A stretch of DNA of 64,000 nt from Colletes latitarsis (lineage: Eukaryota > Arthropoda > Insecta > Hymenoptera > Colletidae). A program made the position numbers and the translations under genes. Positions 51,501-63,693 of the stretch are shown in pieces; position 1 is the stretch's first letter; the number at the start of each line of letters is the position of its first letter. Where the stretch lies: assembly GCF_051014445.1 (NCBI RefSeq), contig NC_135137.1, forward strand, positions 33,419,501 through 33,483,500, written 5' to 3'. A model generated the notes under the pieces. It saw only the letters and a program-made list of their open reading frames with translations. It did no database searches and was not told the origin of the DNA.

Positions 51501-52115
51501 TTGTTCGTAAAATCCAGAAGCTAGAAACGTTGAACTTTGAAATCAGTCACCTGGCATGTCGAGTTATCAAGTTCATCGCACAGCGCCTTAATAGATGACC
51601 GTATCATATTTCTGAACGCGTGTCTTCTTAAATGCTTAGAGAAACTCTGAGAAAAAGTTGACAGAAAGAACAGATAATAGCTTGAAATATTTAAACGACT
51701 TTCCCATTGAATAATCATAGACATTTACAAAAGGAGATATATCATAAAGAGCAACTTGAAGATATATTTTTTCGAAAAAGATCCAAGATCAGGGTTGAAG
51801 CGTTGAATTAAATAAATTTTGTTTACGTTTGACCAAGTAGGAATAACTCTCTGACTTAGCAAAAGGAAAGATTGTATCGCGAAAGAAGAAAGTTTCATAT
51901 TACGAATGCTAAGAAGTTATATGGCGTTCTTCGGGCATATTTAAGCAATGTGTCAACAGATGTAATTATCACATTCGTGAAATCCAGAAGTCCAGGAATG
52001 TTTTCTAAATTGAAATTTAGATCCCTAACTGAACTATCAAGTTCGTGGTGTGCTCAATAAATCACCACACACGCGTCCCAAAATATCTGAAGCTAAATAT
52101 TCCGAGTACAGTATT
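48590..52115. other. Spacer, AT-rich then CpG-rich
   Basis: No gene is recognised. Hydrophobic plus-strand frames at 48479-48859 are products of T-rich sequence. A plus-strand frame at 50265-50630 has no match. A diverged direct repeat of about 70 bases occurs at 51505-51575 and 51975-52045 (shared AAATCCAGAAG and ATCAAGTTC blocks). Confidence 0.35.
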
Positions 52116-52312
52116 GCCTCGCTTCTTGCATCGTTCCACGTTAGGGATACTTGCAACGGAATCACCCTCGCGTTTATCCATCTTTAATTCTAGAGTGGTC
52201 TACAACCGCGTAATTAAAAACCCATTTGAGCGACCCGTTTCACTTCCGAGGACAAAATCGTCCGAACTTCGCGTGAAATCTGGCGGTCCCAATTTAATTG
52301 CAAGAAGAGAGG
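52116..52312 (+). repeat. Dispersed repeat, family 2, copy 3
   Basis: It shares the block order with 13445-13647: CGTTAGGGATAC, CGGAATCACC, AATTAAAAACCCATTTGA, then GGCGGTCCCAATTTAATTGC. It shares its first ~45 bases with 43713-43876. This is the most complete copy. Confidence 0.65.
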
Positions 52313-52856
52313 CATCGAGTGTCGTTCAGCTTCATAGCGCTCTGGAGCACCGAGGCTAATGAAGCTTATAACCTTTTGGTCCATGGACGCGTCCACCCCC
52401 TAGTGCACCGCTACCAGGGGGTTATTGGACTCGGAATAACTAGCACTTTCTTCGTTATTCGAGTCGTAGAGGACCAGGGTTTGGAGACATACTCGACTCT
52501 AGTGTGCAATGGCTGTGAGGAAGTTTACTCTTGGGTCTTTCTTACTGACAGAGACTATGAACAACATTTTCAGAGCTACCCTTAAACGACATTACTTGTT
52601 TTGCTGACATATGTAAGCATTCCTTATTTTAATTTTTCCCATTCCCCAATTGGAGACACTTCTCTTTTGTTTATAATCTTCCTTGTGATTCCGTGCACTG
52701 TGAAGTCATACTTGTGACAACTATTGTGGGGTTGATTACAATACGAAACAATCGATTCAGAAGTCAGATTTGGTTAAATTTATTGACATATTAGATGTGC
52801 ATATTTTTTTTTAAATTGCGAGAAAAGAACGACTGTGTAAGCCTATAATTATACTT
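52313..52856. other. Spacer
   Basis: A 95-codon plus-strand frame (52298-52585) contains VCNGCEEVYSWVFLTDRD but has no match and no splice support. A short hairpin (ACCCCCT/AGGGGGT arms) lies near 52395-52425. Confidence 0.3.
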
Positions 52857-53025
52857 TACCCTACAATGACGAGTCTGACTCGTCATAAGTTCTCGATTCC
52901 AAGTTTCACAATGATGAGACTATACTCGTCATCAAGTCTTGCACATTAAAATCAACACATTTTTTTGTGATCATTCTTGTTATGAACAGATTTAAATAAA
53001 ATTATATGTCAAGGGGTTAAAATCG
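52857..53025. repeat. MITE-like segment with two TGACGAGT palindromes
   Basis: A near-perfect palindrome, ATGACGAGTC-T-GACTCGTCAT (52866-52886), is followed 45 bases later by a degenerate copy (ATGATGAGAC...ACTCGTCAT, 52911-52932). The segment opens with TTTACCCTACA and closes with TGTCAAGGGGTTAAA. These loosely inverted ends are of the TTAA-associated type common in insect piggyBac-derived MITEs. The exact borders are uncertain. Confidence 0.35.
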
Positions 53026-56000
53026 GTGAGGTAAGATCTACGTCCGAGACAACGCTCGACGTAGCGATACTAGTCCCCAATTTCGATCTCGTTTATACAT
53101 CGATTAGAAATAGAAAATGACGACGAAAGGTGTTAACGCGACGGAGGACGTAGAAAGGCGATTCCCGGGACGTTCGTCAGCGTGAAAACGCGAGTCGTGC
53201 GCGTCCATTGTCCCGAATCCGGGCAAACGAGCCCAGAGCTTAGAAGACGAGAAAGCGCGTCGTGTCTCCGAGGAGCGGTGGTATATCTGAGCAGGAGGCG
53301 AGGTAAGCGAGCGATTCCGGAGCAAGAACGTTCGTAAAAGCAGCGTCAGCGTCGGATGCTGGTCGACAGGGAGAGGATGGAAGACGAGAAGCGACGAAGT
53401 ATATAAAGCGTGACGGTGGTGGTAGTCGCGGACGACAGGAGGAGGCGGGGGAGTAGGAGGAAGAAAAGTAGATCTACATAAGAGATCATGACTCGATGCT
53501 AGCCGAGTTTCGCCGGAGCCGAGAGGAGAAAGTTATCAGGAACTGCCTGAATCTGCCCGATTGGCAGCCTCCTTTTCTACGGGGTCCGGGCATTGTAGTC
53601 ACGAGCGGAGCGCAACTATAACAGCCCCGACGATAATGCTCGGCCGACGACGCGTCTTTTGTTTCAGCCTTTCTCTCTCCGGCATGCGGGAGAGCCTCGA
53701 CTCTTTTCGAGTCGTATTTACACGCTTCTCAATCATCCACCCCCTCCTTCCTCACGCGTCTTTCTCTCGGCTATCATTGCCTACGTCGCGCTGTCGCTAC
53801 GTCCCAACGCCTTCGAGAGAGTCACTTTTGCAATCGATTCTCTTCTGGCAGCTTAACCCCGGCTGATCCTAATCCCGGAGCCATTAGTCGCAATTAGTCT
53901 CAACGATGAATTTTCTATGAGCGAATAATCAAGCCACGATACAACACGGTTAACGCGTACAACCGGGTACGCTTGTCTCCGCTTCGGCGATTACGCTTTC
54001 ATGATCGGCATAGAGGTAGACGCGCGGCGCGGGAACGTCGACAAAGAAATCGATTCATCGACGCTGGCCGGGCCCGGCTCGATCGCGCACGACTACCGAC
54101 CGTACGTTTTCGAAATCGAACCGCGTCTCGATTCCACGGCCACCGATTTATCCCGCGAGGCGATGGAACGCGCGCGCGCCGCAAGAAACGTTTTGCTTAA
54201 CGAGCCGCGATTACGATCATGCAAATTTTCTTAATTAACGTCGACCCGTCCCGGGCGCGCGACCGCGTTTCAAAAGCGAAACCGTTTCGATTCGTGCTCG
54301 TTCGCCTCGATTTCAATTACTTAGGCGCTCGCCACCGACCTATTGTCTGCGGAACGGTCCGATACAGAGGATCTTAACGATCTCTCACGCCTTCGCGCGC
54401 TGAGAATTTCATCGCACGGAAGATAGGAAAATGGGTAAAATTATCTTTTTTAAATTTAGACTTTGATGTTAAGAGACAAATTTGATTAGAGGAAGTTGTT
54501 CAGATATTAAATTCCTCCTAATTTCTCTGGAATCTTATTGTTCTTATTAAATTACGAATTGATCTAGCTTTCAATCACATTTTAAACGAGTGCCCTAATC
54601 CTCTCGATAAGCGTATTATCGCGATGGCGGGTGGTTTAAAAAAAGCACTGCTTTCCTTCTTCGCGGTAGATCACGGCTTGTCGAGAGAAGTTGGCCGAGA
54701 TAGATACGTACTCGGTGTTCTGTGGACGCCCACGCGCGGAGGCGTCGATGTGCGACACCGGTACAACGCGTTGCAAAGAGCGGAGGTTCAAGCGTTGCTG
54801 GAGATAAGATAAGGAAGTCGTAGGAGTGGCAATTAAAATTGCAGCCGAGCGTCGCGTCGGTAAAGCCGGGTTAACGGTTCGTTTACTAGCAATAATGGCA
54901 ACGACGATAAAAGGAAAAGTAATATCGCGCGGAGAAAGTCACGGAATCCGAAAGGTAAACCGAAAATTTTTATCGTTGGAATCAACGCGGCCAAATTAGA
55001 GAAACGACCGCGCCGCGGACATTTCGTAACGCAAGTTCAAGCGAATTTATCTGCGCGCGCGGAACATCGATTCATCATGCGACGTCAGGGTTACTGCAAT
55101 TAGTAATTGTCACTAGTTGCTAATAATGCTACTCGTGCGGTGTACAAAGTGTTAAGTGTCCGCAGGTTAGATATATAACGGGCAATAAACATGTATCTTG
55201 AAACCCATTATTCGAAGTGTGTTTAATTTTTCACGGGAATGTTTAAGAGGGATACGATGATTTTTTTTTTTTGGAAAATAAAAGAAGCATCGTTCAGTTT
55301 GAAACGCGTTGAAAATTCCGTTTCTGCGTAGTGCATACAAGTTTGACTCGCGATTATCGCGGAGGAACGATTAATTCGTTATTAAACGGTACGTGCTTGG
55401 AATAATGTATGGCGTCTATGAAATACAACTCACAAAATGATTCCCGTCATTATTTACCAATTAAAAATATTAAAACATTCAATGGACACGCATTTATCTC
55501 GAGGGCTTCTCTCAAAGCACTTTCAGCTTGTCTATAATTTGTCAAAAATCTTCCCAGCGTTCTAAGCGATGTTCGCGATGCGAGTCTTCTCGAAATCAGT
55601 CTTACCGCCTATAAACTGCCTTCTCACGATAGTAACGATGTTAATCGTTGGTTCGAACTTCATCAGACTCTCGAATTAAAATGTCTTGCACCGGTCGAAC
55701 GCTTCGCATAAGGTTGTTTGTCATTCTTTATTGCTTAGCACGTTCCAAAGAATTTGTGTCATCGTGACTAATCAATCGGTGTCCCAGTTGCGCCCGCGGA
55801 TTAAGCAAGGCGTAATAATGCAAGTAATTAATCGAGTAACGTCGTTATACGGACTGTAAGTACACGTGGCACGCCCACCACGTGGAGAACAAGCCTGTCG
55901 CAACGGACAGTTATTAATACTTACGCTTCGAAGACCGGCGAATATTTCTGGACGTATTAATTAACGCTGAACGACATGCGAAATCGCGTAGCCCCGATTT

Positions 56001-59000
56001 TGATAATAGCGAGCGCGTAATATTCCTTTCGAGGGACGAAATAATCGAATGGAAATACGAGTCGACGATTATGAGCGTCGAATTGAAACGTAGAAAACGG
56101 CGGCGAAAAGAATCGGATCGCATTAATATCAGAATGCGGTCGCGTTGCTTTGGAAGTTAGCGATACTGGCCGGATAGTTGTCTTTCGCTTGTCTTATGAT
56201 TTTCGCATAACCGCGCCTGCCGTAATCTGATTAGCATATAGTAGCCTTTGCCCTCATTTCCTTCTCTTTGCGTTACTGGATTAACTAAACCTGGAACAAA
56301 CGTTAGGGAGCCGTAAACTCGCGGCGTACCTAATGTATTTGCGTGATAAGACGTAGAATAATCGATGCATTGCAGAGTGTCGGACAAGTTCTCGCGGCAA
56401 AATGCTTGTTTGCCAGTGAGTCATCGAACGCTTTTAGTAACGATGATTTCTTAATAGAATAACTCCACACGTGTACCTTCTGGCATTTAATGGGGCTTCG
56501 TACCGGAATTGACATTATGACATTTGTTAGTCGAGAGTAGGAACAATTTTTCTTATTAAACTTTCCACCGTTGATGAGACTGGACGTTCGACTCTTTTTC
56601 TGCCGCCTGTATCCATAAGTCATGCGATTTATATAAATTGCAAGAATATACAAGTTAAATTCAGTTCTCTATTACATCAATTTCATTCGTTCTTTGAAAA
56701 ATTAATCAGTTATACAGGATGAAATAATTGTTTCTAAATTTGCATGTTCTCCTAAAAATAACGAGGTAATTCACTGTGGATTTTGGAGTATTTTATTTTC
56801 TTGCATCTTTTGCGAATTAATCTAGGTTAGATCTTGGAAAACAAATAGAAAGTGAAATTGGCTTCAGTTTTCGAATAAAAATCGTACGAACCAAAGTAGA
56901 AAAGAGAAACGATTTTTAATTGACCTGAACGACGTCGGTTACCATTGAAACACGATCTATCGCGTTTACTTTCTATCGCTGGTGTGCTCGTAGTCCGAAT
57001 TCTGCACTTTCAAGCGGATAAACGCGTCGGTGCGGTTTCGAGATTTGCGCGCATAGTTTGAAAAAGGCGGTCTTAAATCGACCCAGAGCACCGTGACGAT
57101 AATCTCGCTGGTAGCTTAAGATATGCCGTAGTGGCCCCGTAACTGTACCACCGGTCTCCCGATAACAGTGTTACGGGTTATCGAAAAAGGACATTACTGG
57201 TTGGGCGTTATTGTGGCATAAATATTGAACGCGTGGCCCCTGACTACCGTTCTCGCGCGAAAACTATATTTCAGCCGGCTTAGTGACATTTTCGAGCGGT
57301 CGGTGTCCGCCGATCGAATCGACCGCGACCGCGTAAATTATTAATAAGTCATCGATACTCGAGCACGAGCGTTTCGCCGCACGGCAACCTACACTTTACG
57401 ATCGCGTTGTTTTATTCACCGACCGAAACGCGTAAACGAACCGCGCCGATCCATCGTGTTTTTCACCGCGCTATTTGCATATCGCGCGGTCAATAATAAT
57501 TTCTTGGACGAATTCCCTGCCGTTGAATATTTTACGCCCCGTTTATGACACTTGTCGATTCGACACGTGCTAACGAATCGAAGAAATAACGTTTCACAAA
57601 TGGACTCGTAATTACTTCGATTTTCGAAAGATTCGAATCTCAAAATGTGCGGTGATATTAAATTACTTCAATCGCTAAATTAAATTTCCCTTTAATTTGA
57701 ATTACAAATAATTGCATTTTTATTCCAATTGTAATGTTTTCAGGTTCCAAGGTGGAAACGTTAGTAAAAATTAGCGCGAGACCGAGGCGTCATATTCAGT
57801 TGCATATTTAGCTTGCAAGCCACTCTCCGGCAGGTAAGGATTTGAATTTGTAAAGTGCTTGATCCCATCGTTACTCGCCATTCCCGACGCTCTTTGCTCG
57901 TTTTTTGTTGCCCTATCGACACTCGTACCGCCGCTTTCTAACGGAAAATTTATGGGTTTGCTTGTAACGGATCAAACTATGTTACTATGTCGCGCGTGTC
58001 TCCACGTATGTGGTGACACACTGGGTGTAATTGATACGTGATTTTGTAGTCAATCTTGTGGCGTCAGTGTCCGATATGGACGTTGATGTGTGTGATTAGA
58101 CGGGCGAACGTGGGATAATTGCGGAGCAATTACGCAGGAGCCGTGTAATAGACTGTAGAAGACTTCGAGAGGTACACAAACTATGCTCACGCGGTAGAAA
58201 ACACCGACACGATCACAGAATATTTATTTTCGAAATCATAAACAAATTAGTATAAATCAGTTTATAGTCAAAGATAGTATTTTTGATTCTTTAATTATTC
58301 TAATCCTTTTGTTTGTCACATCTGAACACTATAGATTCTCTACGTAGCATGCTAAAACTGAAAACAGGAGGATTGCAAGTTGTTAAACCCGATGATAGAT
58401 ACTCGGATGTAGGGTCAGATCGATCATAGTTTTTTCGATCGATTAATGGCGGGAACGCAAGCTCCACGAGTAACTTTTAACGCATTCGAGTGCAACTGTT
58501 GCGAGGCAGTCACGTTTCCGAGTAGCGCGAGAAATCGTGGACCGCGAGGAAACGTGCACTCTGTAATTTACCGTTTCCCAGCGGCGGATATTGGACGTTA
58601 CCGGCCCCGTTATTAATAATAACGGCCATTAACGATTATACGGCCGACAGTTATTAATTCTTGGAGGCGCGATTCGACGGGGCACGTCGACGGATTTGCC
58701 TCGTTTGTCACTGGGCGACGATTAATGCATCGCCCGTTGCGTGAGCCGATCACGCCGGAACTTTGATATTCGAGGCATCGGCGAGAGACGCGAGCCCCGC
58801 AATGTTCTTAAGCGATTACCAGACGTACCTGTCGCTCTGACAACTAGCAGAAGCAGTAGTCACGGGTATTTAACGAGCCATTGCTCGTTCCGTGAGATCA
58901 TCGATCTGGAATGACATAATTAATTCTGGAACTTCTTTGCTACCGGTTCGGCGAAAAACTACGTTTATCTTGTCTCCTATTGTAGGCTCGCGGTATTGAA

Positions 59001-59650
59001 TTCCACTTGTCTGTCATTCTTCCGTGCTACCTTAACTCTTGCTTAATACCCGGTTGCTTCCTTCTTTGACTACCGTCGACGTTGTCCATTATTGCCTTTT
59101 CTTTCTTCTCTATTCTAAAAGCAATATTTCTTTTTCAATGAACCTCCACCTCTTGTTTCGATTACAATTATTCTTCTTTCTAAAACTCCTATGTGATGGC
59201 CTGCTGTTATAGGAAGAGCAGCGTATATGTACAAATATGTGTTTAGTCGAGTACTTGTGAGAAAAGTACACATTGACCGTGTCCCTCTGGTGGCGAGCGC
59301 TTTTAATTTCTCCAATATATTTTCTACGAACGCTTCAATTTCTAGACCGTGTCTAAATCTCTCCGAGACCCTTTCACAGCGCTTCCATATTTCAAGTTTT
59401 ATTTTTTTTATCCTCCCCACTACCTCAACCCTTTCGATATACGTTCCTCAGATTCTTTCACTTCTTTTAATCGTGGTGCTCGCGTTGTTTTATTCTCTCC
59501 CGTTTCTCATAACTCTTCTTTTGTCCCTTCCCTCGCGTACTTAGCAGCATTATGACGTCCGTCTTATTTTTAAGTTAGGCTTAATAAGTTCAGGGTTAGG
59601 TCGTAAAACAGCTGTGCTGAATTTTGTTCGACGTGGCACGACCAGTGTAT
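53026..59650. other. Spacer, CpG-rich blocks, no recognised gene
   Basis: CpG-rich blocks at 53.1-54.4 kb and 56.9-58.8 kb give many overlapping frames. The best is a plus-strand frame through 54001-54234 (MIGIEVDARRGNVDKEIDSS...), which is protein-like but without splice support or a match. A minus-strand frame at 59115-59420 is charged and helix-like, but its codon positions show no coding bias. Confidence 0.35.
53400..53408 (+). promoter_or_regulatory. TATA box candidate
   Basis: TATATAAAG is embedded in CpG-rich sequence, with purine-rich leader-like sequence after it. No confident coding frame follows within 600 bases. Confidence 0.25.
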
Positions 59651-60562
59651 TATACAGGGTGGGTCGATAGTTTTGATCGGCTTAATTATCACCGTTATTT
59701 TCGGGGTTATGTAAAAGCTTCCTTCGCAGAAGTTGTACGGTACAGATGGATCGTTAACATTCCGGCGATCATTTTTTTATGGATGGGAGATTTTTCAAAC
59801 ATTCTAAGGTCATCCCTACTTTGCTAAATGGCACGCTATTTGGTCTTTATAATTAGCGGAATAGCGGTCTTTAGTCTTAAGACGATTTTAACGACCTGTA
59901 GTACAAGATTATTCGATTTGAAATACAGGAATAAAACAACGATTCTCACGTCACAGAAGGTACTCGAAATGGTGTTCGTTCGCCTCGAAGCATGTACGAA
60001 TTTTACTGCCGTTCAAAACTTTGGAGCATCTTTTGATCTTTAAAATAAACCTTCGTTCGTTTGAAAATTTATTCTTGAACATTAATTGGAAATTTTAGTA
60101 ATCAGGAAGTCGGAATCTACTTGAACTATTCCATAATAGCAATTTTCTTAGTAGGAGTGACGCAATTGGGACAAGTCATAAACATCGATCACCTAAAAGC
60201 AGAAATTACATTTCTGCAATCTCCATCACTTCGAAATTCGTTCGTAGATTAGAATCATAATTTCCAAAAATACCGAGAAAGTGTGTCGTCTAGAAAATGG
60301 CGAATAATTTATTGTCACTTATTTCGTTTCCAGTTATACAGTTACCTTTATAACCTCCGAAATCGAGTAAGATCGCGCGACAACTGAACTCAAAATGGCA
60401 CCGAGTAATTACTTTTGACATAATTTGATCGCCTGGACGAAAATACCATCCTCGCGTGACGCGGAGCCCCTCTAAGCCGACTTCATCCGCCGCTCGTTTT
60501 TTTCTTTTTCCACAAAAAAAGGAGAAAGATGTCTGTATCAAGATCTACGGGGATCCATTTAC
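59651..60562. other. Spacer starting with a TATACAGGGTGGG end-like motif
   Basis: TATACAGGGTGGGTCG at 59651-59666 resembles an element end, but the internal sequence does not match the main TATACAGGG family and no right end was found. A minus-strand frame at 60290-60541 lies next to the candidate exon, but joining the two needs an acceptor I cannot choose. Confidence 0.3.
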
Positions 60563-60931
60563 CTCGAGATTATAAGGGATTGACGCGTTTAGAAACCCGC
60601 TACCGACTGTAACTTTATAGTAGTCTTTTGTTAAATACGTATAAACGCGCGTGTGGCGGTCGATCGTCGATTTCGCAAAGGCAAACCTATAGTTATCGTC
60701 GTTTGCGCGATACAAAGATCCATCGGTATTGTGTTCAACAACGATACTGGTAATGACATCCGCGCGCAGACTGAAATCTTCCGTCAGGTTGGCAAACCCC
60801 GACATTTGCCTCTTTCGATTGGAATGATATAATAATACGGCTGTTCGACGCGAGACACAGATTATTTTCTGACGCGTGTTTCTACGAAGAAACAATTTTT
60901 TCTGTATTCCGTCGTAATGGAGCAGCTCCAT
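60563..60931 (-). CDS. Unidentified coding-like exon
   Basis: A minus-strand frame opens at an ATG at 60931 in good context (GGGATGG) and runs 123 codons to a strong donor, CTCGAG|GTAAAT (exon end 60563). If not spliced it stops six codons later. A good acceptor (TTGTTTCTTCGTAG) would alternatively start an internal exon at 60881. The best part begins MSGFANLTEDFSLRADV (from 60805). It contains SIVVEHNTDGSLYRANDD and ends KDYYKVTVGSGF...YNLE, with two N-glycosylation sequons (NLT, NAS). Over these 81 codons GC is about 53, 46 and 38% at positions 3, 1 and 2, a coding-type order. No competing open frame was found here. I see no signal peptide or known domain. It could be one exon of a secreted or membrane protein, or a captured gene fragment. 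Confidence 0.35.
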
Positions 60932-61119
60932 CCCATACGAAAGCTTGGTTTAGGGTCGCCACATACAGCTGGTTAACCGATAATTACGCGTCTGCTTCTG
61001 GTAATGTAGATTTATTCAACCTCGAAGCGTTCTCTTCCGTCTTTGCTTCTCTTTTTCGCGCCTACGTGGGCAATTTCAGGAATTTTTCTGAGGAAATTGA
61101 ATTTCTTATGTACCTTATA

Positions 61120-61554
61120 CAGGGTGTTCGGTCACTCCTGAGATTCCAGAGGCCAAAATAAGACGAAAATTAAGGATACTAATTTGTTCATTGAGACTTT
61201 GTTAAAAAGTTATAGAAACATTTCCGACGACACAGTATATTTTCGGTAACGAATTTTTTTCTCGAAAGTGCGTAGGAATTCGGGGGTGTGTCCATTCACC
61301 AAAAATGATTGTAATTGACCCCTTCGACCGAAAATAATTTTCCCAGAACGATTTAAAATTTTTTAAACTTGTCGAAAAATTTGCCCATCTTCCTGAATTT
61401 TTTTCTCGAAAATACGAAGGATTTCGAAGATATATGTATTCACCAAAAATGATTGTAGTTAACCCCTGTAGCCGAAAATAATTTTTCCAGAATGATTTGA
61501 AATTTTTTAATAACTTTTTAACGAAGGCTCAATCAACAAATTATAGTACTTGCC
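61120..61554 (+). mobile_element. TATACAGGG element, copy 3 (right end lost)
   Basis: It starts TATACAGGGTGTTCGGTCAC (TATA at 61116-61119), with about 25 bases missing after the first 22 relative to copy 2. Two direct subrepeats begin near 61249 and 61393 (144-base spacing). The right terminal repeat starts (TTTTTAACGAAGGCTCAATC) and breaks off near 61554, losing its last ~75 bases. It has no coding capacity. Confidence 0.8.
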
Positions 61555-63608
61555 TTAAGCTTGTAAAATAAAGAGGAAATAAAAATCTTATTAAATTCCT
61601 TTTAATCTCAATTTGGTTCAATTCAGAATTTTTCTTCACCGACAATCGTCGAAACGCCTGCTTTTGAATTAGAAAATTTCGCACGATTTCATCCCCTGAA
61701 TAACGAGTCGAACGATCGTTTCCCAACGAATCATTAGCTAGTTTCCAGTGACGGAAAAGTATCGAAAGTAAAAAAGGATTGCTCGTGCGCGCAACGGCGG
61801 GTCTTGTCGCCTCTCATTGTTAATTTATTCCAAACAAGATACCCGATACTTTGAAAACCGCTGACAAGCGCGATCCGAACAAGAACCAATAATCAACATA
61901 CGGCATAACCAGCTGGTTAATTTGAATTTAAACGAGTCGGTGTACAACCGATTCCGCAGCGCGGAGCAAAGCAACAAGCTAGCGCGACGAACATGTCGCG
62001 GCTCAAAGTTGCGCGTGATTGTACAAGAGCTGCATTCCATCCCAAAGGTTTAGCAGATAGAGCCGGTCGAAAATAGCGGTGGCTGGCCGAATACGAGCAC
62101 GAGGCATTCGTTTCAATACGGACAAACGCACCTTCCTAATCCAATTCCGGTCCCACTCGATTCGGAGGCCTTTAATTCGAACAAATGCACGACCGGATTA
62201 GCGTTCCAGTCCAGGTTGCCGGGGGACTGAAAAAGGAACGATCTTTACACCGTCCTCGCGACAGAAAAATCACGCGGCTCAATAACAGATAAAAGAACAA
62301 ACTTTACTCGTAGAAATTTTCTGCGTTCATTCTACTCAAAATTTTGCTCGTCTCTGACAGAAACCCACGTGGCCCTTCCCACGCGGTGTCGCGTCGATTC
62401 GAGTGCACGAAGAGCGACTCTTTTCTGTTCGACGATCGTGTGGCACGTATGCAATTAGAAATTTCCTTTCACCGACTCGTTGACACTAATCACACGTGGG
62501 CCTCTCTCTCCCACACCTTGTCGATTCTGACCTCGGTCGTACGTTCTGCCTCTGCGCGAGCCGCTGCCAATCGACTTAACGATCGCCCTCTAAATACCAA
62601 TTACGAAACGCTTAATTACGTTTTCCGCGTAAAAGGATATACATATTCGCAACCGCGCTGTCGCCGATGTCCCATTACGTTCTGGAACGCCTTCCTCGAG
62701 CCGCTGGACCACCGCTGCTATACTCTGTTTTACAGGCCCATTAGCCGTATCGGACGCTTCTGCGGTGTCCGTTTCGGACGAACGCGCGTATTCAGGTTGG
62801 CGACTAGAAAGACTCTCAAATACGATTCTTATTTACATAAAATCTCAAATTAAACAGTATCTATACAGACAACGGAAAGCATCGCAGTAACTTATTAACA
62901 ACAGTTGCTCATGCTAACGAGAGTAGAGTTTCCAGATACTCCGTTGTTTTTAGTCGAATGCGTCTCCATTGTGCATTCCCTCTGTTTTTCCATAAATAAA
63001 TAAACCAGAGCCTTTCGGTTCGGCCATTGTATGTTTACGTCTAGTGTGCTTTGTAAAATGTACCGCGGTTAAGAGCACTCGTGGCATATCGTAGCAGCGT
63101 AGACGTCTCCTTTGCATCGAGGGATCTCCCGACTCCCGGTGAAAAAAGTCTTTTTACACTAATACAAAGGGAACGGCGATCGACGAATGTTCCGTAAAAA
63201 GAATTCCAACTTGAGTAGAACCTGAACTCGCGAGCCACTCGAGGGACCATAGATGCATGCATCGAGGGCAGGGCTCCGTATCCTTTGGCCACCCTATATC
63301 GTACGGTTGAGAAAAGCCCTCCATATAATTAGGATTTCGGGAGATATTACTCGCGTCTAACGATCGCTTCCAGACTTCTTGGAGTCTTAGCGGAGAACGG
63401 GGGGTCAGGAGGTGGGAAGCTTCGAAAAATCGTGTGGACTCGGAGGATTCTCACGGCGCGGTTCAGTGACTCTGGGGGCCCCGAGACCGTAATAGACATT
63501 CGTACCAGACGGAGAATCGCCGTTTCCCGTGGTGTTTCGGGACCAACGAAACGAAACGGACGCACGAAGAGCGAAACGCAGTGCCGTGGCACGCTCTAAT
63601 CTTCGGTA
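61555..63608. other. Spacer without a recognised gene
   Basis: A 169-codon plus-strand frame (62344-62853) starts with a non-ATG codon and has no domain or match. Nothing else stands out. Confidence 0.35.
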
Positions 63609-63693
63609 ATGGCTAATCGCGGCGAGCCTAGGGGGCACGCAACAGCAGCAACAGCAGCCACGACGAGAACTAGGACGAACGCGGGGCCAACAG
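63609..63693 (+). other. Possible first-exon fragment with (CAG)n tract
   Basis: An ATG in acceptable context (GTAATGG) opens MANRGEPRGHATAATAATTR and continues to a CCAACAG|GTATTAG donor-like site. An initiator-like TTCAGTGA lies about 145 bases upstream. The peptide is low-complexity Ala/Thr encoded by a CAG/CAA-type repeat, so this is weak. The last 300 bases of the window show nothing more. Confidence 0.12.

Noticed and set aside
59115..59420. Charged, helix-like minus-strand frame
   Set aside because: Codon positions show no coding-type GC difference and no splice sites are convincing.
62344..62853. 169-codon plus-strand frame
   Set aside because: It begins at a non-ATG codon. No splice support, no recognisable domain and unremarkable composition.
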